A stretch of 28,418 nucleotides of DNA from Eisenbergiella sp900555195 (GCA_902492555.1 CABUMH010000047.1:1-28418), one strand, 5' to 3'; positions 15,488-23,583 are shown, counted from the first letter of the stretch. Translations and numbers: made by a program. Notes: generated by a model from the sequence alone, not told the origin.

Positions 15488-15557
15488 GTTACGAATCAGC
15501 CATGCCATATGCGGACCACAGGACAGTGGCCTACACATGGCATGGCTGATTCATAAC
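15488..15557. repeat. Long inverted repeat between permease and esterase genes
   Basis: A perfect 16-bp arm pair (15493-15508 with 15537-15552) extends outward by GTTA/TAAC after one mismatch. Inside it continues through GG-CCAC and GTGG-CC (15512-15519 with 15526-15531). There is no T-tract in the minus-strand direction. It could be an operator, an mRNA-stabilising hairpin or a small mobile palindrome. Confidence 0.65.
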
Positions 15558-15561
15558 CTCT

Positions 15562-16635
15562 TTATTTTAAAATTTTAATTACCCCTTTGTCGTTCAGGTT
15601 CCGCAGCAGGGAAAGCGTGATGGGAAAGCCGAACAGTCCGATAATGCCGAACAGATTCAAACCAGCCAGCATGCTGGCCAGAGTGATGACCGGATGCAGC
15701 CCTACCTGATGGCCTACAATCTTCGGTTCTATGATATTGCGGATAACGGTTATGACCAGATAGAGAACGAGCAGGCCGAAACCGATGAAATAATCTCCGA
15801 TAATGAGGGAGATGATCGCCCAGGGGATCATGATGCCGCCGGTTCCCAGAACAGGAAGAATGTCAAAGACAGCGATGCAGGCGGCGATCAGAACCGCATT
15901 TGGGATTTTCATCAATAACAGGCCAATGGTAATCTCTGTAAAAGTGATGCACATGATTAAACCATAAGAAAGAATGCATTTAATTAATGTGCCGCTGACA
16001 TATCCCTTGACCTCATGGATCACCCTTTGGCCGCTTTCCGGAAATTGACGGAGGATGAAGCCTGTGATAGCAGGATAATCAATCGTCATGAAAAAGCTGA
16101 CAATGATGGTAATGACCAGGTTAAGGAAGGTGCCCGGAACAGAAGCCGCGAACGAGGAAACAACGCCGAGCGTCCCCATGGAAAGGTTGGAAATAAAGCT
16201 TCCGAGGGAACCGATCACATTCTCGGATATATCCTGCAAGAGAGCAACAGCAGAAGGATCCAGGGCGGAAAATGCCAATTCCAGTTCCTGAAACATTTTA
16301 GTCAGGGTAGGAAGGAGCATGGACTCATATAAAGATGGAAGCGTCAGTATGAGGTTTTTGATGAAGGAAAACAGACGGACTCCAAGAAAACACAAGAGTA
16401 AACCTGCTGCCAGAAAAAAGAGCGCTGTAAGAAGGATGGCCGGGATGGTCCGGCGGCATTTGAGTTTCTTCCCGAACCAGAGGATAGGCCGGTTCAGCAG
16501 AAAAGCGACGATAAAAGCGATAACAAAAGGACTGAAAAACGGCATCGCATATTTCAGCCCGAAATAAACGAAAGCCAGAATGATGGCCCAGAATAATACG
16601 CGGATGATAAAATTTTTTTGTCGTTCTAAATTCAT
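15562..16635 (-). CDS. AI-2E/PerM family permease, YtvI-like
   Basis: This is a 357-residue integral membrane protein with about seven to eight hydrophobic segments: two near residues 8-50, one at about 63-85, then a large hydrophilic/amphipathic loop (about 90-160), and several from about 160 to the C terminus. The segment VFDILPVLGTGGIMIPWAI is the AI-2E family signature region. The length and layout resemble the sporulation protein YtvI, but the family is broad and the substrate unknown. ATG 16635 has no ribosome binding site; the only AGGAGG lies in front of an in-frame minicistron at 16692. A consensus-like promoter is at 16710-16738. Confidence 0.85.
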   Translation of the reverse strand: MNLERQKNFIIRVLFWAIILAFVYFGLKYAMPFFSPFVIAFIVAFLLNRPILWFGKKLKCRRTIPAILLTALFFLAAGLLLCFLGVRLFSFIKNLILTLPSLYESMLLPTLTKMFQELELAFSALDPSAVALLQDISENVIGSLGSFISNLSMGTLGVVSSFAASVPGTFLNLVITIIVSFFMTIDYPAITGFILRQFPESGQRVIHEVKGYVSGTLIKCILSYGLIMCITFTEITIGLLLMKIPNAVLIAACIAVFDILPVLGTGGIMIPWAIISLIIGDYFIGFGLLVLYLVITVIRNIIEPKIVGHQVGLHPVITLASMLAGLNLFGIIGLFGFPITLSLLRNLNDKGVIKILK

Positions 16636-16662
16636 AAATTGATTTGCTGCAGCATTCGTCAG

Positions 16663-16692
16663 TCAGATATGGCTCCCGATTTCAGACTGCAT
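16663..16692 (-). CDS. Nine-residue minicistron in frame with the permease gene
   Basis: AAAGGAGG ends 3 nt before ATG 16692, which opens MQSEIGSHI and stops at TGA 16665-16663. The same frame continues without another stop to the permease ATG at 16635. It is either a leader peptide or a former N terminus cut by a nonsense mutation. The short spacer makes initiation uncertain. Confidence 0.28.
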   Translation of the reverse strand: MQSEIGSHI

Positions 16693-16709
16693 AATCCTCC
16701 TTTATTTAA

Positions 16710-16738
16710 AGTGTAAAGGTATTTTCAATGACCGTCAA
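16710..16738 (-). promoter_or_regulatory. Promoter of the AI-2E permease gene
   Basis: Read on the minus strand: TTGACG (16738-16733), a 17-nt spacer, then TACACT (16715-16710), ahead of the AAAGGAGG site. It begins 18 bp after the stop of the flavoprotein gene. Confidence 0.65.
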
Positions 16739-16755
16739 GCATACAAGCGGAATCT

Positions 16756-17235
16756 TTATGCAAAATTAAGATGTGCCTTACAGGAAAGGGTCTCCACATC
16801 CAGCCGGAATATTTCAACGGATTGCAGGGAGGAGGTGGAAAAGGTCCAGTCCGGGCTGTCCGTATAGTGCTGCATCAGCGCGAGCAGCCCGGCCTTCTTT
16901 TCTTCCAAACGCTCTACGCGCTGAATGCGTCCAGTCCCAATAACACTCTGAAAGTAGGCGGAATATCCACAAGCATTTTCCCCTTTGATGAGGGAGTAGT
17001 TGGCATCAAGCTCAAACCCCACATGGGGAGAATTCTGAATGAGGGAAGCCTTTCTCCCTTCGGCCGCTCCGTGAAAATAGAAAGTTTTCTGCTCTCCATT
17101 TTCCACATATCCGAAATTCATCGGCACGATATAGATATCTCCCTCATCATAAAATCCCACACGGCAGCAGGGACAATCCAATATGATCTGACGGATCTGT
17201 TCGGGATCCGTAACCTCTCTGTCTTTTCTTCGCAT
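16756..17235 (-). CDS. Pyridoxamine-5'-phosphate-oxidase-fold flavoprotein (NimA-like)
   Basis: The protein has 159 residues. The start at 17235 (MRRKDREVTD) is 6 nt after ACAGGAGG; an upstream ATG pair (17256) sits before that site. It matches the small split-barrel FMN proteins annotated as nitroimidazole-resistance or PPOX-family: CPCCRVGFYDEGDIYIVPMNFGY at about 24-46, TFYFHGAAEGRK, VGFELDANYSL, YSAYFQSVIGTGRI and a C-terminal LSCKAHLNFA. Such proteins bind FMN or a similar cofactor and reduce small substrates; an actual role in nitroimidazole resistance is not implied. Confidence 0.88.
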   Translation of the reverse strand: MRRKDREVTDPEQIRQIILDCPCCRVGFYDEGDIYIVPMNFGYVENGEQKTFYFHGAAEGRKASLIQNSPHVGFELDANYSLIKGENACGYSAYFQSVIGTGRIQRVERLEEKKAGLLALMQHYTDSPDWTFSTSSLQSVEIFRLDVETLSCKAHLNFA

Positions 17236-17280
17236 AAGCGGCCTCCTGTCCATCACAAAAAAACGGACGACGATAAATAA

Positions 17281-17309
17281 ATTATACTCCCGTGGGAAGA
17301 TGGCGGCAA
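17281..17309 (-). promoter_or_regulatory. Promoter of the NimA-like gene
   Basis: On the minus strand TTGCCG (17309-17304) and TATAAT (17286-17281) have a 17-nt spacer. The palindromic element copy B begins 17 bp upstream of the -35 box. Confidence 0.7.
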
Positions 17310-17325
17310 GTGATAGTTAGGATAT

Positions 17326-17539
17326 GGGTTCGGCTGCATTCTTTTTCCGCAAACCACTTTAAAAATTGGCTGTTTCTTGGCCTTGCATGTGGGAAGTCCA
17401 CCCGCATGACGGCTAAACTCCGCCCCCTATGGGGCGTCAAACAACGCCGTCAGAGCGTGCGGGTGAACTTCCCGCGTGCAAGGCTTAGAAACAGCACAAT
17501 TTTCTCACAGGTTTGCGGAAAAAGAATGCAGCCGAACCC
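17326..17539 (+). repeat. Long palindromic element, copy B
   Basis: Bases 17326-17355 are perfectly complementary to 17510-17539. Further inward are the same helices as in copy A: an A/T-rich helix, CTGTTTCT with AGAAACAG, a GC helix leading to CCCGC/GCGGG, and the invariant TGACGGC/GCCGTCA closing an apical GC hairpin. The core text TGACGGCTAAACTCCGCCC and the ACAACGCCGTCAG side are nearly identical to copy A. The outer stems differ at many positions but remain paired, including G-T wobbles. It fills the divergent gap between the NimA-like gene and the metallo-hydrolase gene; the sequence from 17540 to the motif at 17611 shows only a small CCTGG/CCAGG hairpin. Confidence 0.82.
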
Positions 17540-17610
17540 TGCGCCGCAGAAGCCGGATGTCCGTGCCTGGGGAACCAGGTGTCACAAACGAGGGAGACGG
17601 AACGGCATAT

Positions 17611-17630
17611 GCGGAGGGCTGAGTAGTAAC
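17611..17630 (+). repeat. 20-nt shared upstream motif, copy 2
   Basis: This is a nineteen-of-twenty match to 8749-8768 (T instead of C at the thirteenth base). It ends 26 nt before the candidate -35 box at 17657. Confidence 0.55.
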
Positions 17631-17656
17631 CGGATACAGGCTGCAAAGACAATGGC

Positions 17657-17685
17657 TGGACATTATGCTTTGTGCGTCGTAGAAT
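17657..17685 (+). promoter_or_regulatory. Promoter of the metallo-hydrolase gene
   Basis: TGGACA at 17657-17662 and TAGAAT at 17680-17685 have a 17-nt spacer, 45 bp before the start codon. Confidence 0.55.
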
Positions 17686-17730
17686 AAAGTTAATCGGTAT
17701 ACGCGCTGAAAGCGCAGATGGGAGAGAGAG

Positions 17731-18591
17731 ATGAAGCTGACGATTCTGACGGAAAATACGGCGAATAAACGGGGATTTTTGGCGGAACATGGTTTATCAG
17801 TCCTGGTGGAGGCGCGGGGGAGAAAACTGCTGTTTGATACCGGGCAAAGCGGGGTTTATCTGCATAACGCGGCCGCCGCGGGAGTGAGCCTGAAGGGGCT
17901 GGATGGGATCGTCTTAAGCCACGGGCACTATGACCACACGGGAGGTCTGGAATTGTTTCCAAAAGATGAGAGGATCCCCGTTTTCGTGAGAGAGAGTGCG
18001 TTTTACGGGAAATATTCCAAAGGGAAAACGGGCCTGAGAGATATTGGAATTCCCTGGGAAAGGGAAGCGGTGGGGCATGCGTTTCATTATACGGGTGAAA
18101 AGGAGGAATTGTTCGACCATATCTACGTTCTGGGAGGGATAAAGTGCGTTGTTCCGCAGGAGCCCGCACCGACACAGTTTTTTGTCCGAAAGGGCGGGGA
18201 TAGGAGCGTGGCTTCCAAGGAAATATCTTCCATGGAATTGGATTCCATGGAATTGGATTCCATGGAAGATGAGCAGCTTCTTGTGATCCGGCTTCCGGAA
18301 GGGCTGGCGGTTCTGGCTGGCTGTGCGCATATGGGAATTCTTAACTGCGTGGAGCGGGTGAAAGCTGCCTTCCCAGGAGAAAAGCTGTTTCTTCTTCTGG
18401 CAGGAATGCACCTGCGCGGATGCGATGCGAAGCGCATTCAGGATACGATAACAGGGCTGAAGGCTGCCGGGTTTACCTGGCTCATACCTGTTCACTGCAC
18501 CGGGCAGGAGGCGATTGTGCGGATGCGGGAAGCGTTCGGGGATAACTGCCTGCAGGGCGAAGCGGGAAAAAGCTTTCAAATTCCCTATTGA
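17731..18591 (+). CDS. Metallo-beta-lactamase-fold hydrolase
   Basis: The protein has 286 residues. The zinc motif LSHGHYDHTGG gives His64, His66, Asp68 and His69; further likely ligands are in GCAHMGILN and PVHCTG. FDTGQSG is the conserved strand-turn before the metal motif. The overall layout resembles the group annotated as dihydropterin-aminobenzene phosphate synthase-like MBL proteins, which gives no firm substrate. ATG 17731 follows GGGAGAGAG. Residues about 167-179 are an unusual acidic repeat (SMELD SMELD SMED) encoded by a tandem 15-bp DNA repeat. The stop codon overlaps the -35 box of the next transcription unit. Confidence 0.88.
   Translation: MKLTILTENTANKRGFLAEHGLSVLVEARGRKLLFDTGQSGVYLHNAAAAGVSLKGLDGIVLSHGHYDHTGGLELFPKDERIPVFVRESAFYGKYSKGKTGLRDIGIPWEREAVGHAFHYTGEKEELFDHIYVLGGIKCVVPQEPAPTQFFVRKGGDRSVASKEISSMELDSMELDSMEDEQLLVIRLPEGLAVLAGCAHMGILNCVERVKAAFPGEKLFLLLAGMHLRGCDAKRIQDTITGLKAAGFTWLIPVHCTGQEAIVRMREAFGDNCLQGEAGKSFQIPY
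18229..18266 (+). repeat. 15-bp tandem repeat inside the metallo-hydrolase gene
   Basis: The unit TCCATGGAATTGGAT occurs at 18229-18243 and 18244-18258 and partly at 18259-18266. Being a multiple of three it stays in frame, adding the peptide unit SMELD. Confidence 0.9.
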
Positions 18592-18616
18592 CAGAAATGG
18601 ATTTATGCTATATCTT
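18588..18616 (+). promoter_or_regulatory. Promoter of the trpB T-box transcript
   Basis: TTGACA at 18588-18593 and TATCTT at 18611-18616 have a 17-nt spacer. Its -35 box overlaps the stop of the upstream gene. Confidence 0.7.
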
Positions 18617-18622
18617 GTTAAT

Positions 18623-18914
18623 AACAGAAAACAATAAACCTGTGAGAAAGAGTAGTAAGCTTTAGCAAATATGACAGAGAGCCGTGGATGGTGGGAATGC
18701 GGTATAGGAGCTTTTGCTGAATGGACTTTTGAGGCCGGCCCGAATACAGTAGGCGTCGGCGGGGATCCGGACCCGTTATCAGACCGGCGTGCATAATGGT
18801 GCATGCATACGCAAAGTATGAGAAGAGTGGACGCTAAGTCAATTTGAGTGGTACCGCGATAATAGGAAGTTTATTACCGCCTCAAATCCTGTAACAGGGA
18901 TTTGAGGTTTTTTT
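18623..18914 (+). promoter_or_regulatory. Tryptophan T-box riboswitch
   Basis: The leader senses uncharged tRNA. It contains the GAGTAGTAA specifier-loop side near 18652, the AGAGAGCCGTGGATGGTG distal stem I, and the specifier segment GCTGAATGGACTTTTGAG with TGG (Trp) at 18722-18724. The conserved T-box sequence TTTGAGTGGTACCGCG is near 18843-18858. The terminator pairs 18880-18889 with 18898-18907 and is followed by T7. Binding of uncharged tRNA-Trp would stabilise the antiterminator and allow trpB expression. The specifier was assigned by eye. Confidence 0.93.
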
Positions 18915-18946
18915 ATACGGTAGGAAATTTCGTTTTCTATCGTATA
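18914..18946 (+). other. Second hairpin just after the T-box terminator
   Basis: A 14-bp stem (18914-18927 with 18933-18946, two G-T pairs, loop TTTCG) directly abuts the T-tract. The 120 nt from there to the trpB ribosome binding site hold no gene I can support. Confidence 0.5.
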
Positions 18947-19069
18947 AGAAAAGACGCTCCGCTGTGGATGCGCACACTTTTTACATGCTTTGCGTTAAGA
19001 GATTGCTTCGCCTTTTGGAAGCGCCTCTTCCCTCAGGTTTCAATCCAAACAGAAAAGGAGAGAAAAGAG

Positions 19070-20458
19070 ATGTCAGTAAACAAAGAAATCCCTTACAAAA
19101 TCTATCTGGAAGAGAGCGAGATGCCGAAACAGTGGTATAATGTGCGTGCAGATATGAAGAATAAGCCCGCTCCGCTGTTGAATCCCGCCACATTGAAACC
19201 CATGACCTTTGAAGAACTGCGCGGCGTATTCTGCGATGAACTGGTGAGGCAGGAACTGAACGATACGGACGCATACATTGATATTCCTGAAGAAATACAG
19301 AAATTTTATAAAATGTACCGTCCCTCCCCCCTGGTGAGGGCCTACTGCCTGGAAGAGAAGCTTCAGACCCCGGCGAAGATTTATTACAAATTTGAAGGAA
19401 ATAATACGAGCGGCAGCCATAAGCTCAATTCCGCTATCGCACAGGCCTATTATGCCAAGCAGCAGGGACTGAAGGGCGTTACTACAGAGACGGGTGCAGG
19501 ACAGTGGGGAACCGCTCTGTCCATGGCCTGCTCCTATTTTGGCCTGGACTGTCAGGTGTATATGGTGAAGGTGTCTTATGAACAGAAGCCGTTCCGGCGT
19601 GAAGTGATGCGCACTTACGGGGCGAAGGTGACCCCTTCTCCTTCCGAGACAACCGCTGTGGGCCGCAAGATCCTTGCGGAGCATCCCGGAACAGGCGGCA
19701 GCCTGGGCTGTGCGATCTCCGAAGCGGTGGAGGCCGCTACCAGCCAGGAAGGTTACCGTTATGTTTTGGGAAGCGTGCTTTCTCAGGTTCTGCTGCATCA
19801 GACGGTAATCGGCCTTGAGACCAAAGCTGCCCTGGATAAATATGGAATTGTGCCCGATATGATCATTGGCTGTGCAGGCGGCGGCTCCAATCTGGGCGGA
19901 CTGATTTCTCCGTTTATGGGAGAGATGCTCAGGGGAGAGCGCAAGTATGAGTTCATCGCGGTAGAACCGGCTTCCTGCCCGAGCCTTACCCGCGGCAAAT
20001 ATGTGTATGACTTCTGTGATACGGGAATGGTGTGCCCGTTGGCTAAGATGTATACGCTGGGCAGCAACTTCATCCCGTCTCCGAATCATGCGGGCGGGCT
20101 GCGTTATCACGGCATGAGCTCCATCCTTTCTCAGCTGTATGATGATGGCCTCATTGAGGCGCGCAGCGTAGAACAGACTGCGGTATTCAAGGCTGCGGAA
20201 GAATTTGCACGGGTGGAAGGAATTCTACCCGCCCCGGAGAGCAGCCATGCGATTTGGGTCGCAATAGACGAAGCCATGAAGTGCAAGGAAACGGGAGAGG
20301 AGAAGACGATCGTGTTCGGCCTGACCGGAACCGGCTACTTTGATATGGTGGCGTATGAGAAATTCCATAATGGAGAAATGAGTGATTATATCCCTTCCGA
20401 TGCAGATCTGCAGGTTGGCTTTGACCAGATTCCCAAGTTCCCGGGAAATGAGATCTGA
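19070..20458 (+). CDS. trpB: Tryptophan synthase beta-like protein, TrpB2 type
   Basis: This PLP enzyme joins indole and serine to make tryptophan. ATG 19070 follows AAAGGAGAG; the longer frame from 18902 would start in the T-box terminator. The 462 residues have the PLP lysine at 118 in GSHKLNSA, the ETGAGQWGTA loop, the phosphate-binding CAGGGSNLGG and the NHAGGLRYHG segment. The long N-terminal region (about 60 residues before YRPSPL) and NHAGGLRYHG place it with TrpB2, usually found without TrpA. No trpA or other trp gene lies in the window, so it may salvage free indole. The Trp T-box upstream supports a tryptophan role. Confidence 0.94.
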   Translation: MSVNKEIPYKIYLEESEMPKQWYNVRADMKNKPAPLLNPATLKPMTFEELRGVFCDELVRQELNDTDAYIDIPEEIQKFYKMYRPSPLVRAYCLEEKLQTPAKIYYKFEGNNTSGSHKLNSAIAQAYYAKQQGLKGVTTETGAGQWGTALSMACSYFGLDCQVYMVKVSYEQKPFRREVMRTYGAKVTPSPSETTAVGRKILAEHPGTGGSLGCAISEAVEAATSQEGYRYVLGSVLSQVLLHQTVIGLETKAALDKYGIVPDMIIGCAGGGSNLGGLISPFMGEMLRGERKYEFIAVEPASCPSLTRGKYVYDFCDTGMVCPLAKMYTLGSNFIPSPNHAGGLRYHGMSSILSQLYDDGLIEARSVEQTAVFKAAEEFARVEGILPAPESSHAIWVAIDEAMKCKETGEEKTIVFGLTGTGYFDMVAYEKFHNGEMSDYIPSDADLQVGFDQIPKFPGNEI

Positions 20459-20614
20459 GGACAAATCATTTAATAAGGAAGATTCAAGGGGCCGCACCTC
20501 CTGTGTTCGCAGAAGGCTGCGGCTCTTTCCTTTTGACAGGCTGTTTTTATTGGAGCAGAAGAAAGAAGAGCCCTTCCGATGTAGAAGCGTTTCCATAAGC
20601 AAAAGGAATATTAA

Positions 20615-20663
20615 AACAGGCAAACCAAACAGTTTCGCTGCAGAAACAGTTGATTTGCCTGTT
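20615..20663. terminator. Bidirectional terminator between trpB and the calcium ATPase gene
   Basis: AACAGGCAAA (20615-20624) pairs with TTTGCCTGTT (20654-20663), and ACAGTTTC with GAAACAGT inside. T-rich sequence flanks it on the plus strand (GTATTTTT) and on the minus strand (TTTTAATATT). A weaker GCCGCA/TGCGGC hairpin lies at about 20491-20520. Confidence 0.8.
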
Positions 20664-20733
20664 GTATTTTTATAAATGATCTTGGAACAAGGCGGATTAG
20701 GCGACTGCCTCATCCATTTAAACTGGATGCATA

Positions 20734-23382
20734 TTACATATTTTTGGTGATCAGCTTTGCGAGTTCTCCGCCAAGCATAGGCAGGAATGCAAGGATGAGC
20801 GCCATAATCAGTTCATCGAAGGTGAGCGCTACCGTGCTGAATACAGGATTCAGGAACGGTACATAGATGCTCGCGACCATGAACAGTATAGAAACCAGCA
20901 CACATTTGTTCAGATAGCTGTTTTCAAAGAAATGCATCTTGAAGATGGAATTCGTTTCGGAACGGGCGGAGTATGCACGCAGAAGCTCGCCCAGAACCAG
21001 GGTGAGGAAGCAGGCGGTTCTCGCCACTTCCAGTTCGCCATGGACAACATAGCCATATATGAAGGAACAAAGCGTTCCGGCAGCAAGGGCAACGCTCTGA
21101 ATGAGCACGGCCACCGCCATCTTTTTGTTCACGATCGGCTCGCTGGGATCGCGGGGAGGGCGGTTCATGGTGCCGGGCTCTTCTTTTTCCATGCCGAGCG
21201 CGAAGGCCGGGAAGGCATCCGTGATCAGGTTGATGGAAAGGAGCTGTATGGCAACCAAAGGCACCGGAAGGTTAAACAGCATGGCCAGGAAAATGACCAG
21301 GATTTCACCGATATTACAGGAGAGCAGGAAACCAACCACCTTGCGGATGTTGCTGTAGATGGTACGGCCTTCCGCTACGGCGCGGACAATGCTGGCGAAG
21401 TTATCGTCCGTCAGAATCATGTCGGCCGCTTCCTTGGATACATCTGTACCCGTAATGCCCATCGCAACACCGATATCAGCATGCTTCAGGGAAGGGGCAT
21501 CGTTGACGCCGTCGCCGGTCATAGCGGCAATGTTGCCGTTTGCCCTTACGGCATCCACCAGGCGAACCTTGTGCTCCGGAGATACACGGGCGAATACATT
21601 GGTTGTCTTTACGCATTCCTGCAGCTGCTCATCCGTCATTTCATTGATCTCGCGTCCCTCTACGGTACGGTCTGTCTCAATGCCCAACTGACGGCCGATG
21701 GCGCTGGCAGTGATTTTGTGGTCACCGGTGATCATCTTCACTTGAATTCCGGCGGTCTTACATACATCAATCGCGGCTTTCGCCTCTTCACGAGGAGGAT
21801 CGATCATTCCTACGAGGCCGACGAAAATGAGGTCATTCTCTTCACTGGGATCCGGATTGGCCTGTGCAACCTCACGGTAAGCAACGCCAATTACGCGCAG
21901 AGCGGACTGCGCCATTTCCTGGTTGACGGAGAGAACCTCTTCACGCTTTTCCTGAGAGAGGGCGACAACTTTGCCGTCGATTTCCATACGGGTACAGCGG
22001 CGCAGCAGTTCATCCGGCGCACCTTTGGTATACATGCAGATGGAATCTCCCATTTGATGGAACGTGGACATCAGTTTTCTGTCGGAATCGAAGGGGATTT
22101 CCTGAATACGAGGATATTTGGCCTCCCATTCCGTTTTCTTCATGCCGTGCTTATAAGCGAGAACGACCATGGCGCCTTCAGTAGGATCGCCGATGATTGT
22201 TTCTGCCTCAGGGTTATAGGTGGAGTCGTTACACAGCAGCGCCCCTTCAATCAGGCGTTCCGGATAGGTTGCGGGCGCATTGCCGGATTCATCCGTGATT
22301 TCACCGTTGGGGCTGTAGCCGGTTCCGCTGACATTGTAATGGCCGGAAGCATCATAGAGCTTCTGTATCGTCATTTTGTTCTGGGTGAGCGTACCCGTTT
22401 TATCGGAACAGATTACGGTAGTGCTTCCCAGCGTTTCCACTGCGCTCAGCCGTTTGATAATGGCATTGCATTTTACCATCTTCTGCATGCCCATGGCGAG
22501 AACAACGGTTACCACGACGGTCAGGCCTTCAGGGATGGCGGCTACGGCAAGGGAAACAGAAGTCATGAAGATGTCAAAGATTTCCATTCCATGCAGCAGG
22601 CCCAGCACGAAGATGATGCCGCAGATGATCAGACAGACGATTCCCAGCAGCTTGCCGAGGCTGTCCAGCTTCTTCTGAAGCGGTGTGGATTCATCCGGGG
22701 TATCGTTGAGCATGCCGGCGATATTGCCCATCTGTGTTTCCATACCTGTATTCGTGATAATACCGCGGCCGCGGCCATAGGTGATGACGGTTCCCATGTA
22801 ACCGCAGTTGATACGGTCGCCCAGGCTTGCGTCTTCAGGGAGAATGGCTGCCGCATCCTTCTCTACGGGAACGGATTCTCCCGTGAGAGCCGCTTCGTCA
22901 ATTTTGAGGTTGACAGATTCGATTAAGCGGACATCTGCAGGAACATAATCTCCTGCTTCCAGGATGGCGATATCACCTGGAACTACATCTGATGAAGGCA
23001 CTTCTGTGATCTGGCCGTCACGCAGCACCTTGGCATGGGGACTGGCCATCTCTTTCAGCGCTTTCAGGGCATTGCTCGCTTTGTTTTCCTGATAAACGCC
23101 CAGGAATGTGTTGAGTACAACGATTGCCAGGATGATCACGCCCTCCAGTTCTTCTCCCAAAAAGATGGAGATGACCGCGGCAATCATAAGGATGATGACG
23201 AGGAAATCCTTCAGCTGCTCCAGAATCATCTGGATCAGGGATTTTTCCTTACCGCCTTCCAGGCGGTTGCTCCCGTATTTTTCCATACGGTTCGCAGCTT
23301 CCGCTGCACTAAGCCCTGTGGAAGGATTCACACCGAGCTCTTTTGCGGTATCCTCCGGCGAGAGGCCGAAAAATGTTTTCAT
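20734..23382 (-). CDS. P-type calcium-transporting ATPase (SERCA/PacL type)
   Basis: This 882-residue P2-type ATPase probably exports Ca2+. In order it has an N-terminal cation-ATPase domain (about 1-70), two membrane segments, the actuator motif LTGESVPV, and membrane helix 4 with AAIPEGL. The phosphorylation site CSDKTGTLTQ has Asp327. It then has the nucleotide-binding domain with KGAPDELL, the hinge MTGDGVNDAPSLK, and helix 6 with NLITDAFPA. The PEGL and N-x-x-D pairs fit the single calcium site of bacterial Ca2+ pumps. The 664-residue opposite-strand frame is a composition shadow. The start follows a GAGGTG-like site. Confidence 0.93.
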   Translation of the reverse strand: MKTFFGLSPEDTAKELGVNPSTGLSAAEAANRMEKYGSNRLEGGKEKSLIQMILEQLKDFLVIILMIAAVISIFLGEELEGVIILAIVVLNTFLGVYQENKASNALKALKEMASPHAKVLRDGQITEVPSSDVVPGDIAILEAGDYVPADVRLIESVNLKIDEAALTGESVPVEKDAAAILPEDASLGDRINCGYMGTVITYGRGRGIITNTGMETQMGNIAGMLNDTPDESTPLQKKLDSLGKLLGIVCLIICGIIFVLGLLHGMEIFDIFMTSVSLAVAAIPEGLTVVVTVVLAMGMQKMVKCNAIIKRLSAVETLGSTTVICSDKTGTLTQNKMTIQKLYDASGHYNVSGTGYSPNGEITDESGNAPATYPERLIEGALLCNDSTYNPEAETIIGDPTEGAMVVLAYKHGMKKTEWEAKYPRIQEIPFDSDRKLMSTFHQMGDSICMYTKGAPDELLRRCTRMEIDGKVVALSQEKREEVLSVNQEMAQSALRVIGVAYREVAQANPDPSEENDLIFVGLVGMIDPPREEAKAAIDVCKTAGIQVKMITGDHKITASAIGRQLGIETDRTVEGREINEMTDEQLQECVKTTNVFARVSPEHKVRLVDAVRANGNIAAMTGDGVNDAPSLKHADIGVAMGITGTDVSKEAADMILTDDNFASIVRAVAEGRTIYSNIRKVVGFLLSCNIGEILVIFLAMLFNLPVPLVAIQLLSINLITDAFPAFALGMEKEEPGTMNRPPRDPSEPIVNKKMAVAVLIQSVALAAGTLCSFIYGYVVHGELEVARTACFLTLVLGELLRAYSARSETNSIFKMHFFENSYLNKCVLVSILFMVASIYVPFLNPVFSTVALTFDELIMALILAFLPMLGGELAKLITKNM

Positions 23383-23555
23383 ACGTTTGACACCTCATTC
23401 CTTTCTTTTGTCTTTCCGATACATTCAGCCCGCTTACCGAAAACGTATCGGCATATCTGAGTAAACAGGGGATGTCATAAAAAAATCAGGCATCCGCAGC
23501 CGTCTGTTCCATATTATATCAGAGATGGTGCAGGGAATAAACCATTTATTATGAA

Positions 23556-23583
23556 AATTTATACAAACTTCTATGATTGTCAA
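23556..23583 (-). promoter_or_regulatory. Candidate promoter of the calcium ATPase gene
   Basis: On the minus strand TTGACA (23583-23578) is followed after 16 nt by TAAATT (23561-23556). An alternative is TATAAT at 23518-23513 with a weak TTTATT -35 box. Either leaves a 130-170 nt leader. Confidence 0.45.

Noticed and set aside
16663..16665. Selenocysteine readthrough of the in-frame TGA before the permease
   Set aside because: The position is not in a redox motif, I see no selenocysteine insertion hairpin, and the family does not need the upstream residues.
17611..17630. Vestigial T-box because of GAGTAGTAA
   Set aside because: No stem I distal motif, T-box sequence or terminator follows; only the short string is shared with the real T-box at 18652.
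20932..22926. 664-codon open frame antisense to the calcium ATPase
   Set aside because: The ATPase is unambiguous with all P-type motifs; the opposite frame has no domain, no promoter and a His/Arg/Gly-rich composition typical of a shadow.
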